Part shown: one piece after another, positions 16,588 through 24,175 of the stretch
Numbering within the stretch: position 1 is the stretch's first letter
Layout: each line of letters begins with the position of its first letter
Assembly: GCA_023957975.1 (NCBI GenBank)
Contig: JAMLGM010000002.1
Span: forward strand, 310,001-374,000
Length of the DNA stretch: 64,000 nt
Direction: 5' to 3'
Source: Microthrixaceae bacterium
GTDB taxonomy: Bacteria; Actinomycetota; Acidimicrobiia; Acidimicrobiales; Microtrichaceae
Made by a program: the position numbers and the translations under genes
Notes under the pieces: model-generated
Database searches by the model: none
Told to the model about the DNA's origin: nothing
Seen by the model: only the letters and a program-made list of their open reading frames with translations

Positions 16588-17193
16588 ATGGGACGTGACC
16601 GCGCCGTAGGGCTCGAGACGCCGATGTGGCTCGCCCACCATCATCGATCGGAACGTCACAAGTGCGTGACCATCGCCGGACGCCACGTGTGTCGCCGGTG
16701 CCTCGTGCTGTATCCATTGTCGGTCGGCTTCGCTGTCGCGTCGGTGTTCGGAGCGTTGGCGCAGGGGTGGGACCTGTGGGTGATGTGGCTCGCTCCGATC
16801 CCGCTCGTGGTCGACTGGGTCGCCGAACACCTCGGCATCTGGGCCCACTCTCCACGTCGGCAGGTGGCGGTGACCGCACTGGCTTCGTGGCCCTTTGGCA
16901 TCGCGCTGGCCCGTCACGCGGCGCATCCGTTCGAACTCCATGCGACGGCTGCGATCGCGGTGTACGGGGGGATCTGTGTCGGCGCCTGGCTGGTGTCGAC
17001 CTATCGCCAGTTGCCACAGGAGGACCCCCGGTGGGAGGAGCGCTTCGAGCGCGACGAGGAGGCCCGCGAGCAGCGATTGCGCGAGCTGATCGGCGTTGGC
17101 GAGCTGATCGGGGATCAGTGCTCGGCGGGCTCTGCGACGAAATCGATGAGCTGTTCGACCGCCCCCACCAAGCTGGGGTCGAGGTCTCGGTAG
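16588..17193 (+). CDS. DUF2085 membrane protein
   Basis: Small polytopic membrane protein of a family without assigned function. Seen in 201 residues: the conserved HHRSERHKC...GRHVCRRCLVLYP block (18-43) with paired Cys resembling a metal site, then about four hydrophobic segments and a charged tail (EDPRWEERFERDEEARE). The ATG at 16588 has GGGAG four bases upstream. Its last 79 bp overlap the convergent DUF3097 gene, so the distal frame may be non-conserved. Confidence 0.75.
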   Translation: MGRDRAVGLETPMWLAHHHRSERHKCVTIAGRHVCRRCLVLYPLSVGFAVASVFGALAQGWDLWVMWLAPIPLVVDWVAEHLGIWAHSPRRQVAVTALASWPFGIALARHAAHPFELHATAAIAVYGGICVGAWLVSTYRQLPQEDPRWEERFERDEEAREQRLRELIGVGELIGDQCSAGSATKSMSCSTAPTKLGSRSR

Positions 17194-17951
17194 CTGTCCA
17201 CCTTTGACAACAGCAGCTTCCAGAACTGCCACGGCTCTTCGACCCCGACGGCAGCGCAGATACCCTCTTTCCACGGGGTACCGCGCTCGATGTCGGGCCA
17301 GGCCTCGAGGCCGATCCGGCGCGGGTTGACCGCGGCCCAGATGTCGATGAACACGTGACCGCAGATCAAAACGTCGGGATGATCGACGCTGGCGGCGATT
17401 CGGGACTCCTTGGAGTTGTCGACGAGGTGATCGACGAGCACGCCGAGGCGCCGGCCGGGGCGCGGCCCGAACGCGGCCACGATCTCGCCGAGGTCGTCGA
17501 CGCCGTCGATGGGTTGCACGATGATGCCCTCCGACCGCAGATCGTCGCCCCACACCTTTTCGACGAGTTCGGCGTCGTGGGTTCCCTCGACGAGGATGCG
17601 GCTGGCTTTCGCGACCTTGGCCGGGGCGTTGCGCGGATCGGCGATCGATCCCGATGCGGTGATGCGCCGCTCGGCGGTTGCCGAGGGGGTGGGTCGGCTC
17701 AGTTGGATCGGCCGACCGTCGACGAGGAAGCTGCCGGGGATGTTCCGGTAGCGGTGGTCCTTGCCGTAGTCGTCGCGGATCGTGATGACGTTGTCGCTGT
17801 ATTCGACGATCGCGCCGACGATGCCGGTGGCCTGATGGGTGACGTCGGTGCCGAGATTCGCCGGAACCTTGGGGTACTGCTTGCGCTTGGACGGCCCGTT
17901 GTCGATGTCGTCGAGGCTGGAGAGAATGCCTCGCTGGTGGGGGGAACTCAT
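17115..17951 (-). CDS. DUF3097 family protein
   Basis: Actinobacterial protein of unknown function. Seen in 278 residues: an N-terminal segment with IDNGPSKRKQYPKVPANLG, a small-domain stretch IVEYSDNVITIRDDYGKDHRYRNIPGSFLVDGRPIQL, then the Toprim-like core ILVEGTHDAELVEKVWGDDLR and the pair LGVLVDHLVDNSKE. The acidic E/DxD pattern suggests a metal-binding nucleic-acid fold (inference). The ATG at 17951 has TACGAT 8 nt upstream. Convergent overlap with the DUF2085 gene. Confidence 0.85.
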   Translation of the reverse strand: MSSPHQRGILSSLDDIDNGPSKRKQYPKVPANLGTDVTHQATGIVGAIVEYSDNVITIRDDYGKDHRYRNIPGSFLVDGRPIQLSRPTPSATAERRITASGSIADPRNAPAKVAKASRILVEGTHDAELVEKVWGDDLRSEGIIVQPIDGVDDLGEIVAAFGPRPGRRLGVLVDHLVDNSKESRIAASVDHPDVLICGHVFIDIWAAVNPRRIGLEAWPDIERGTPWKEGICAAVGVEEPWQFWKLLLSKVDSYRDLDPSLVGAVEQLIDFVAEPAEH

Positions 17952-17986
17952 CGGGGTCGATCGTAACCGTACGGTGCCGCCAGCCC

Positions 17987-18014
17987 GGTCAGCGCGGCGC
18001 GGTCAGCGCGGCGC
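17987..18014. repeat. perfect 14-bp tandem repeat over the yaaA stop
   Basis: Two copies of GGTCAGCGCGGCGC. The minus-strand stop TGA of the YaaA gene (18003-18005) is in one unit and is repeated 14 bp further on in the other. Confidence 0.85.
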
Positions 18015-18812
18015 GATGAGGCTCACCTGCATGACGCCCTTGCGCTCGACCGTCAGCGAGTCGTCGTAGCGGTAACCGAGCGGGTGGTCGAAGTCGGCGA
18101 GCCCGCGGTGATCGCACAGCTGGGTGTCGAGGACGTGGCGAACGAGGGCGCCTTTGAGGAGCTTGTTCCAGTGATTGACGACCGAACGCTTGGTCTCGCC
18201 GGTGGCGCGGTCGGTCGTCTCGTCGATGAACTTCACCGAGATTCTCGAGCGCATCGACGCTGGGTCCGGCGCCCAGGCCGCCGCGTGTTCGTTGGGGAGC
18301 AGGTCCCACACGGTGCGCCCCGCGACCACCGGGGCGAGGGCGTCGGTGAGCGGCTGACGCCAGGTGGTTGCCAACTTTCCGACCCCTGGGAGCGAGGCGC
18401 CCATCTTGAGTTTGTAGTCGGGGATCGGATCGGCTGCGGCGACCGCGCCCCAGAGACCCGAAAAGATGATGACCTGCTTGGCAGCCCGGCGTTTCGCCGT
18501 CGCCGACAGCGTCGCGAAGTCGAGGGCGTCGTAGAGCACGCCGGTGTACCGTTCGACGGCCCGTAGCGTCGGCGAGACCATCACGTTGCGGTTGGCGGTG
18601 CGTGCCGCTTCGAGCGCCGCGCCCTTGACCCCGAGCAGTTTGGCGGCCTTCGCGTCGTCGGCCATGGCGTCGCTCAGCGCAGCTGCAACTCGAACCCGGA
18701 GGGGGTCGAGTTCGTCGAATGACAACGATGCCTCGGAAAAAGCGGGGCCCGTTCCGCCGGCCGACTTGCCTTCCGAGGGGGGCAACAGAATGAGGGGAGC
18801 CTTGGACGTCAT
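18003..18812 (-). CDS. yaaA: YaaA/UPF0246 family peroxide-stress protein
   Basis: YaaA in E. coli lowers free iron and protects DNA and proteins during H2O2 stress. Seen in 269 residues: LILLPPSEGKSAGG (6-19), FSGLWGAVAAADPIPDYKLKMGASLPGVG, WDLLPNEHAAAW, and the C-terminal LADFDHPLGYRYD. These are the family signatures. The ATG at 18812 begins just before the lysine tRNA gene, 15 bp away on the same strand, so they may share a transcript. The stop is in a 14-bp tandem repeat. Confidence 0.9.
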   Translation of the reverse strand: MTSKAPLILLPPSEGKSAGGTGPAFSEASLSFDELDPLRVRVAAALSDAMADDAKAAKLLGVKGAALEAARTANRNVMVSPTLRAVERYTGVLYDALDFATLSATAKRRAAKQVIIFSGLWGAVAAADPIPDYKLKMGASLPGVGKLATTWRQPLTDALAPVVAGRTVWDLLPNEHAAAWAPDPASMRSRISVKFIDETTDRATGETKRSVVNHWNKLLKGALVRHVLDTQLCDHRGLADFDHPLGYRYDDSLTVERKGVMQVSLIAPR

Positions 18813-18827
18813 GGTCGGGTGTGTCGG

Positions 18828-18901
18828 TGCCCCCACTCGGATTCGAACCGAGGACCAATGGATTAAAAGTCCACTGCGCTAACCAGCTGCGCCATAGGGG
18901 C
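18828..18901 (-). tRNA. tRNA-Lys (anticodon TTT)
   Basis: 74-nt cloverleaf on the minus strand: acceptor GCCCCTA pairing with TGGGGGC plus discriminator A, D-arm GGCGCAGCTGGTTAGCGC, anticodon arm GTGGA-CTTTTAA-TCCAT with TTT at positions 34-36, and T-arm CTCGG-TTCGAAT-CCGAG. CCA is not encoded. Confidence 0.97.
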
Positions 18902-18967
18902 GCGACGACAGTACCAGGCTGGACCCGCAGCGGTGAAGGCGTGACGCGGTGGGTCGGCGGCTGAAGG

Positions 18968-19441
18968 TCAACGGGTGAGGGTGACGGTGCGGACGCCGTC
19001 GCGGTGAGCCCAGGTGGCGCTCAGGCGATGCCTGGCGACGGCGTCGGCGAGGAGCGCGTCGGCGATGGCCTGCGGTGCGGGCTTGCCGTCGAGCAGGAGG
19101 GGCTCGGGGACCTCGATGTTCGATGACTCGCCGGGACCCAACCGTTCGGCCGCCAGGTCGATGAGGGCGATAACCGACCCGACCTCGGCCGGGTCGGGCT
19201 CGGGGCCTGTCGCGGTGTCGGCCGTCGTGCCGGTCGCGGCGTCGGCGGGGTCGGCCGTGGTCTCCTCCCCCCGCAGCCCGGCTCCCTTGCGGTTCATGCG
19301 CCGAAACACGATCAGGGTCGACGGCGCAACGATCGCGAGCGCGATGAGGAAGAACGTCACCAACTCTGAGAATCGGTCGCTCGTCGTGACGTCGGTTGCG
19401 GACTGCGCTGCCGACACGGCGACGGCGGACATGGCGAACAT
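18968..19441 (-). CDS. hypothetical single-pass membrane protein
   Basis: No recognised family. Seen in 157 residues: a short extracytoplasmic N-terminus, one transmembrane helix (LVTFFLIALAIVAPSTLIVF), a basic stop RRMNRKGAGLR, an acidic Ala/Thr linker, and a C-terminal domain of about 70 residues. The ATG at 19441 has TAGGAT 8 nt upstream, supporting this start over the ATG four codons later. Divergent from the gene at 19499. Confidence 0.6.
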   Translation of the reverse strand: MFAMSAVAVSAAQSATDVTTSDRFSELVTFFLIALAIVAPSTLIVFRRMNRKGAGLRGEETTADPADAATGTTADTATGPEPDPAEVGSVIALIDLAAERLGPGESSNIEVPEPLLLDGKPAPQAIADALLADAVARHRLSATWAHRDGVRTVTLTR

Positions 19442-19449
19442 CTCGCGGG

Positions 19450-19491
19450 ATCCTACCCAGAGGTGTGGGCGGTTCGGGGGTGTCCTACGCT
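19450..19491. promoter_or_regulatory. divergent leaderless promoters at 19.45 kb
   Basis: TAGGAT (minus, 19455-19450) is 8 nt before the ATG at 19441; TACGCT (plus, 19486-19491) is 7 nt before the GTG at 19499. Confidence 0.45.
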
Positions 19492-19498
19492 GGGCGAC

Positions 19499-19939
19499 GT
19501 GCAGGATCAGCCCATCATCGACGAAGCACTCCTCGAGCGCCTCGAGCGTGAACTTGCCGACGCCGCCGACACGCTCGAACAGGTCGAGCGGATCGTTGCC
19601 AGCGAGCTCACCGGTGCCGAGTCGGCCGCAGCGATTCGCGGGCTCCTCGACGACGGACGTTTCGCCGTGCAGGAGCCCACTGACTCAGATCTGGTCGGGG
19701 ATGGTGACGTCGACGCCGTGCAACAGGTCGACGCGCTCGCCGAGGACCCACGAGCCGCGGACATGGTTGACGTAACGGCCGTCGAGGTTGCCCATCCGCT
19801 CGAAGGTGGCCCCGAGACGCCGCTCGACCTCGTAGACCAACCCGCCGTGGGTCACGACGATGGCTTCGACATCGACCCCGGAGCGTTCTTCGCCGCGGGC
19901 ACCCAACTCGGCGAGGGCACGCACGATTCGATCGAGTGA
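19499..19939 (+). CDS. hypothetical helical protein overlapping the phosphatase gene
   Basis: No confident family. Seen in 146 residues: an N-terminal helical stretch (PIIDEALLERLERELADAADTLEQVERIVASELTG...) that looks like a genuine coding region, with a leaderless TACGCT before the GTG. From 19685 the frame runs antisense to the histidine phosphatase gene for about 255 bp, where the amino-acid make-up becomes acidic and uninformative. Either the gene has grown over its neighbour, or only the first 60 residues are functional. The size and helical charge pattern recall DksA/TraR-like coiled coils, but no zinc motif is present. Confidence 0.45.
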   Translation: MQDQPIIDEALLERLERELADAADTLEQVERIVASELTGAESAAAIRGLLDDGRFAVQEPTDSDLVGDGDVDAVQQVDALAEDPRAADMVDVTAVEVAHPLEGGPETPLDLVDQPAVGHDDGFDIDPGAFFAAGTQLGEGTHDSIE

Positions 19940-20311
19940 GTCAAAGGCTCGCTCGGCGAGAGAATCGTCGCTCTCCCAACTCGGCGGACGCCGATTTTCG
20001 TCGAGGTACCCGGGAAACTGCGCCTCGATCTGAGAGCGGGTGAGCCCCTGCCATTCGCCGGCATGGCGTTCGATGAGCCCGGGCAAGGCGATGACCGGAC
20101 CGATCCCGATCTCCGCGGCGATGATCTCCGCGGTCGAATGGGCCCGGTTCAGGGTGGAGGAGAAGATCCCGTCGACCGCACCGAGCGATGCGCTGGCCTC
20201 CGCGGCCTGTCGACGCCCGAGGGTGGTCAGCGGCGGGTTGGCCTGGCCCTGCCAGCGGCCATCGGCGTTCCATTCGGATTGTCCGTGTCGGATCAACAGA
20301 AGTCGCGTCAT
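19685..20311 (-). CDS. histidine phosphatase (phosphoglycerate mutase-like)
   Basis: Branch of the histidine phosphatase superfamily; substrate unknown. Seen in 208 residues: LLIRHGQSEWNADGRWQG (4-21) with the phospho-accepting His9, FSSTLNRAHSTAEII, a Glu in ERHAGEWQGLT, and the second catalytic His in IVVTHGGLVYEVER. The ATG at 20311 has TACCGT 7 nt upstream. Divergent from the membrane protein at 20354 and convergent with the ORF at 19499. A cofactor-dependent phosphoglycerate mutase is less likely given the short length. Confidence 0.88.
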   Translation of the reverse strand: MTRLLLIRHGQSEWNADGRWQGQANPPLTTLGRRQAAEASASLGAVDGIFSSTLNRAHSTAEIIAAEIGIGPVIALPGLIERHAGEWQGLTRSQIEAQFPGYLDENRRPPSWESDDSLAERAFDSLDRIVRALAELGARGEERSGVDVEAIVVTHGGLVYEVERRLGATFERMGNLDGRYVNHVRGSWVLGERVDLLHGVDVTIPDQI

Positions 20312-20318
20312 CGAAGCA

Positions 20319-20347
20319 ACGGTAGGGCCAGGGCCGCGGACTACGCT
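20319..20347. promoter_or_regulatory. divergent leaderless promoters at 20.33 kb
   Basis: TACCGT (minus, 20324-20319), 7 nt before the ATG of the histidine phosphatase, and TACGCT (plus, 20342-20347), 6 nt before the GTG of the membrane protein. Confidence 0.45.
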
Positions 20348-20353
20348 CGTTTC

Positions 20354-21154
20354 GTGCCCACACTGGTCGACCGGTTGGCCCGGACCTACCTGGTGCGTCA
20401 ACGGCCGAAGGGCCCGACGATGCTGTTCGGGGTTGTCTGGTTCGGCCTGTTGGTCGGGGCGTCGCTGGCGGGATCGTGGGGGTTGGCCCTGCTGTTTGGT
20501 CTGTTGGGGGCGCTCGGGGCGTTGCAGGCGGGGGTGGCGTGGCGTTCGGCGCGGGCGCGGATGAACCAGCCGCTTGCGGCGTTGATCGCGCTCGTGCTGC
20601 CGTGTGCCGCGACGTTCAACAATCGGGTGTTGGCGCTGTCGATCGTCGTCGCCGTGATCGCCGCCGTCGTCTTGGGTGAGTCGATGGGCAAGCCGACGGT
20701 GGCAAGTGGTGGAGCGGTCGCTAACAACCTGGTCGTGGCATCGGCGACGTTGCGGGTGGGGTTGCCGCTCGGGTTCGGCGGTGCCGCGGTGGTTCAGCTC
20801 GAGCGGATCGATCTGATGGCCATGGTGCTGTTGGTCATGGTGGTGAGTGTCTACGACTGCGGGCACTTCCTCCTGGGCACCACGCTGCGGGGACGCTTTG
20901 CCGGAGTGTGGGCCGGGTTGGCCGGTCAGGCCGTCGTGTTGTTTTCCACGCTGACGATGAACCCCGATCCGTTCACCTCCGACGGTTCGGTGGCCCTCGT
21001 GGTCGTGCTCGCGGCGTTGTCATGTCCACTCGGGCAATGGTTGGGAAGCTGGATGTTGCCGAGTGCGGCGGCGAAGGCCCCGGCGTTACGTCGCCTCGAT
21101 TCGTGGTTGATCGCGGCTCCCGTGGTGTGGGCGTGTGCGGCACTAGCGTCGTAG
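20354..21154 (+). CDS. polytopic membrane protein, possibly phosphatidate cytidylyltransferase-like
   Basis: Integral membrane protein of 266 residues with seven or so hydrophobic segments. Seen: MLFGVVWFGLLVGASLAG, alternating short loops, and a central VYDCGHFLLGTTLRGRFAGVWAGLAG. The V-Y-D-x-G...G-x-x-x-G-R arrangement recalls the CTP:phosphatidate cytidylyltransferase signature, but the conserved Asp-rich core is incomplete, so the substrate is unassigned. The GTG at 20354 is chosen from the TACGCT -10; the longer frame upstream is antisense to the phosphatase. Confidence 0.65.
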   Translation: MPTLVDRLARTYLVRQRPKGPTMLFGVVWFGLLVGASLAGSWGLALLFGLLGALGALQAGVAWRSARARMNQPLAALIALVLPCAATFNNRVLALSIVVAVIAAVVLGESMGKPTVASGGAVANNLVVASATLRVGLPLGFGGAAVVQLERIDLMAMVLLVMVVSVYDCGHFLLGTTLRGRFAGVWAGLAGQAVVLFSTLTMNPDPFTSDGSVALVVVLAALSCPLGQWLGSWMLPSAAAKAPALRRLDSWLIAAPVVWACAALAS

Positions 21155-21215
21155 CGATCATGAGACCCGCAACCTCTCACCGGCGCGTCACCTCAGGTTC
21201 TCGCCCGGCCTGCCG

Positions 21216-21797
21216 ATGGAGAATCTGTTGAGCGACACCGACGGTCCCCAGGAGCAGTACATCGTGATCACCGAACTCGACGAGATCGTTCACTCCACCG
21301 ACGTGGGGTCGTTCGCCTCGCTTCCGATCGAGGAACTGCGCAGTTTGCGCGACCGTTTGACCGAAATTGAGGGTGGGTTGTCCTTCGGCCGGCGTTTGGC
21401 CCAGGGCCGCCTCGACATCGTCTTGGCCGAGTTTCATTCGCGGGTGCAGGGCCGCGCCGATGCTGCGGCGGAATTGGTCGAACGTCTGCCGGACGTGTTG
21501 GCGCCACAGACCCGGGGCGCCGGATCGCCTCGGCCGGTTCGTGAAGGCGATCTCGCCCCGTTCGCCGATGAGATCATCGCAGCGCTCGACGAGATGGTGA
21601 ACGCGATCGAACTCGCGAAGTTGCACGAGTTCGAAATCGACGCCCTCGACGACATCGCCCAGCGGATCGGCGAGTTCGAGCGCAACATTTCGGTGCGTCG
21701 CAGCGAGGTGCACCGGCTCATCGACGACGTCCAAGAGGAGATCATCGGTCGATACCGTTCGGGCGTTGTCTCGGTTGACGATCTGCTTTCCGACTGA
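21216..21797 (+). CDS. RsiG-like c-di-GMP-binding anti-sigma factor
   Basis: RsiG of Streptomyces sequesters the sigma factor WhiG when loaded with a c-di-GMP dimer. Seen in 193 residues: motif 1 E52-x3-S56-x2-R59-x3-Q63-x3-D67 (in EGGLSFGRRLAQGRLD), an exact match to the published E(X)3S(X)2R(X)3Q(X)3D signature. A second copy, E155-x3-S159-x2-R162-x3-H166-x3-D170, differs only by His for Gln. Both lie in predicted long helices. Known: streptomycete RsiG has two motifs and Rubrobacter RsiG one. No whiG-type sigma gene is in the window. The ATG start has no clear ribosome-binding site. Confidence 0.85.
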   Translation: MENLLSDTDGPQEQYIVITELDEIVHSTDVGSFASLPIEELRSLRDRLTEIEGGLSFGRRLAQGRLDIVLAEFHSRVQGRADAAAELVERLPDVLAPQTRGAGSPRPVREGDLAPFADEIIAALDEMVNAIELAKLHEFEIDALDDIAQRIGEFERNISVRRSEVHRLIDDVQEEIIGRYRSGVVSVDDLLSD

Positions 21798-21849
21798 GCA
21801 TCGCCGTGACTCCGCCTCGGCTCGGTTCGGCCGCGACGCCCCCATCTTC

Positions 21850-21855
21850 TAACGT
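21850..21855 (+). promoter_or_regulatory. -10 element TAACGT of the XRE regulator
   Basis: TAACGT lies 7 nt before the ATG at 21863, with no Shine-Dalgarno sequence. Confidence 0.4.
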
Positions 21856-21862
21856 TGACGCC

Positions 21863-22228
21863 ATGAAGGACGAGATCGACAAGCGTTGGCATGACCTCGG
21901 TGAGTTCATTCGCGAGCAGCGAAATGTCGGTCAGATGTCGCTTCGCAAGTTGAGCGAACTCGCTGGTGTGTCGAACCCGTACCTCAGCCAGATCGAACGG
22001 GGTCTGCGGCGTCCGTCAGCGGAGATCCTTCAGCAGATCGCCCGCGCGCTCGAGATCAGTTCCGAGACGTTGTACGTGCGCGCCGGGATTCTTGACGAAC
22101 CCGACACCACCCCCGATCTCGCCGCCGAGATCCGTCGTGATCCGCAGCTCAGCGAGGAACAGAAGAAGACCCTCGTGCGGATCTACGAGTCGTTCCGGCG
22201 TGAAAACGAGGCCGCCGGGTCGGCGTAG
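21863..22228 (+). CDS. XRE-family helix-turn-helix regulator
   Basis: Cro/C1-type DNA-binding regulator of 121 residues. Seen: HTH at residues 11-66, with MSLRKLSELAGVSNPYLSQIERGLRRPSAEILQQIARAL as the DNA-reading core (helices around 25-33 and 36-44), then a C-terminal tail ending in a charged helix (EEQKKTLVRIYESFRRENE). The sequence is close to a conserved actinobacterial single-domain regulator seen near mshA. It sits between the RsiG gene and mshA; targets are unknown. Confidence 0.85.
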   Translation: MKDEIDKRWHDLGEFIREQRNVGQMSLRKLSELAGVSNPYLSQIERGLRRPSAEILQQIARALEISSETLYVRAGILDEPDTTPDLAAEIRRDPQLSEEQKKTLVRIYESFRRENEAAGSA

Positions 22229-22289
22229 GGCCGTCAGCGGTGATTTCGCGACGGGAATCAACCGGGCGCGTTGCGTGTTGGAGGCTTGC

Positions 22290-23507
22290 GTGACCTCCGT
22301 GGCGATGCTTTCGATGCACACGTCGCCGCTCGCGCAACCAGGCGTGGGCGACAGCGGGGGTATGAATGTGTACGTGCGGGAGCTGGCGGCGTCGCTGGCC
22401 CAGGGCGGGGTTCCCACCACGGTGTACGTGCGCGCCTGGGACCGTTCGCTGCCTCGTCGGGTCGACGTCGAGCCGGGCTTTGAGGTCGTGCACGTCCCGG
22501 CGGGGCGTTTCGACCTCGCCAAGGAGGATCTCGTCGGGGTCGTCGGTTCGTTCGCGGACTGGGTCGGAAACGACATCGAGCGGGTCGGAGCGTCGGTGCT
22601 GCACGCCAACTACTGGTTGAGTGGAGTCGCCGCCCACCGCCTGAAGCACGAGTTGGAGCTGCCGCTCGTCACGACGTTTCACACGCTGGCAGCGGTGAAG
22701 AGCTCGACGGGCGATCTTGAATCGTCCGAGCGCGAGGAGGCGGAGCGGGGCATCATCGGCTGTTCCGATGCGGTGTGCGCGTCGAATCCGGTGGAAGTCG
22801 ATCAGCTGTTGTCGCTCTATGACGCTGAGCCGAGCCGAATCGAGATCGTGCCCCCGGGGGTCGACCGGGCGTTCTTTGCTCCCGGTGATCGCGGTGGCGC
22901 CAGGTACGCGCTCGGTCTGGGCGAGTACCCGGTGTTGTTGTTCGTGGGTCGCATTCAGCCGCTCAAGGGACTGACGGTGGCGGTGGAGGCCTTGGCGAAG
23001 ATGGCGAATCGGTCGGCCCGCCTGGTCGTGGTCGGAGGCCCGAGCGGGGTCGACGGAGCGGCGGAACTCGACCGGGTTCATGCGATGATCCGTCGCTACG
23101 ACCTGGGCGGGCGGGTGATTTTCGCTCCGCCTCAGCCGCACCACATGTTGTCGACCTACTACCGGGCCGCCGATCTGACGTTGGTGCCGAGCCGATCGGA
23201 GAGCTTCGGTTTGGTCGCGGCAGAGTCGCTCGCGTGCGGAACTCCGATCGTCGCGACCGACGTCGGAGGGTTGTCGGCGCTGGTCGACGATCGCGAGATC
23301 GGGCGCCTCCTGGCCGACCGGAACCCCGCCGCGTGGGCGTGTGTGCTGGACGAGCTGCTGGACGATCCGGCGGGGCTTCGCCGGATGTCTATCGTGGCGG
23401 GTGAACGCGGTCGGCGCTTCACGTGGTCGACGACCGCGGCCCGGCTTCGACGGGTGTACGCAGACCTGTCGAGTTCGAAGGTCCCGGCGACGTGTGGAGT
23501 GGCCTGA
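22290..23507 (+). CDS. mshA: D-inositol-3-phosphate glycosyltransferase (mycothiol biosynthesis)
   Basis: Joins UDP-N-acetylglucosamine to 1L-myo-inositol-1-phosphate, the first committed step to mycothiol. Seen in 405 residues: SMHTSPLAQPGVGDSGGMNVYVREL (N-terminal GT4 glycine loop), TTFHTLAAVKSS, PPGVDRAFFAPGD, LLFVGRIQPLKGL, and the Glu-x7-Glu region RSESFGLVAAESLACGTPIVATDVGGL. The GTG start has a perfect GGAGG six bases upstream. The stop overlaps the next ATG (TGATG). Mycothiol is an actinobacterial thiol, supporting the phylum call. Confidence 0.95.
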   Translation: MTSVAMLSMHTSPLAQPGVGDSGGMNVYVRELAASLAQGGVPTTVYVRAWDRSLPRRVDVEPGFEVVHVPAGRFDLAKEDLVGVVGSFADWVGNDIERVGASVLHANYWLSGVAAHRLKHELELPLVTTFHTLAAVKSSTGDLESSEREEAERGIIGCSDAVCASNPVEVDQLLSLYDAEPSRIEIVPPGVDRAFFAPGDRGGARYALGLGEYPVLLFVGRIQPLKGLTVAVEALAKMANRSARLVVVGGPSGVDGAAELDRVHAMIRRYDLGGRVIFAPPQPHHMLSTYYRAADLTLVPSRSESFGLVAAESLACGTPIVATDVGGLSALVDDREIGRLLADRNPAAWACVLDELLDDPAGLRRMSIVAGERGRRFTWSTTAARLRRVYADLSSSKVPATCGVA

Positions 23508-23974
23508 TGCATGATGATCGACCAGCCAGTTCCCCCGAAGAGTTGGAACGGATAGCGGCCTCGATCGATGCCTGGGCGCAGCGACAGATCGACGAGGACT
23601 GGGTCGCTGCGGTCGAGCGACCGGAACCCGATAAGCCGCTGTGGTTCATCCGGGCGCTCGGGGAGCAAAAGGGCGTGTTCACCGTGTGGTTCATGCTTCG
23701 GCAGCGATCGCTGTTCATCGAGTGCTACGTCATGCCGTCGCCCGAGGAGCGCCGCGACGAGGTGTTTGAGTATCTCCTGAGGCGGAATCTGCGGATGTTC
23801 GGCATGAAGTTCTCAATCGGCAACGAGGACGCGGTGTATCTCACGGCCGAGATTCACAACGACGATGTCTGCGACGCCGAACTCGACCGCCTGTTGGGAA
23901 CGGCCTACATGGAGACCGAGCAGAGCTTTCGGCCGGCCATGCGCCTGGGTTTCGGCTCGAAGTTCAAGGGCTGA
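23507..23974 (+). CDS. YbjN-domain protein
   Basis: Putative bacterial sensory-transduction or chaperone-like YbjN fold, 155 residues. Seen: LWFIRALGEQKGVFTVWFMLRQRSLFIECYVMPSPEERRDEVFEYLLRRN, the aromatic beta core followed by FGMKFSIGNEDAVYLTAEI, and a helical C-terminus. A YbjN-domain gene also follows mshA in mycobacteria. The ATG at 23507 shares one base with the mshA stop, so the two are translationally coupled. Confidence 0.8.
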   Translation: MHDDRPASSPEELERIAASIDAWAQRQIDEDWVAAVERPEPDKPLWFIRALGEQKGVFTVWFMLRQRSLFIECYVMPSPEERRDEVFEYLLRRNLRMFGMKFSIGNEDAVYLTAEIHNDDVCDAELDRLLGTAYMETEQSFRPAMRLGFGSKFKG

Positions 23975-24130
23975 CCCGCTCCCAATCCGGCCGACCTCCC
24001 GGCCGATCAGCGAAGGCGTGGAAGTTTGTGCGACGAAGTGGTTGCTTTTCCGCGGGGAGTTCGGCAACGTAACGCCACGGCCGGAGGGTGCGGCGCCGGA
24101 CGTCGGGGAAGCGGACCGATGCATGCACCC

Positions 24131-24175
24131 TCCGGCCTCTTGCTACCCGGGCTCTTGCTACCCGGCCTCTTGCTC
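24131..24175 (-). repeat. 15-bp repeat (three units) repeating the stop of DUF222-HNH copy 2
   Basis: Three near-identical 15-bp units at 24131, 24146 and 24161. The minus-strand TAG stop (24160-24158) recurs 15 bp further on at 24145-24143. Confidence 0.85.
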
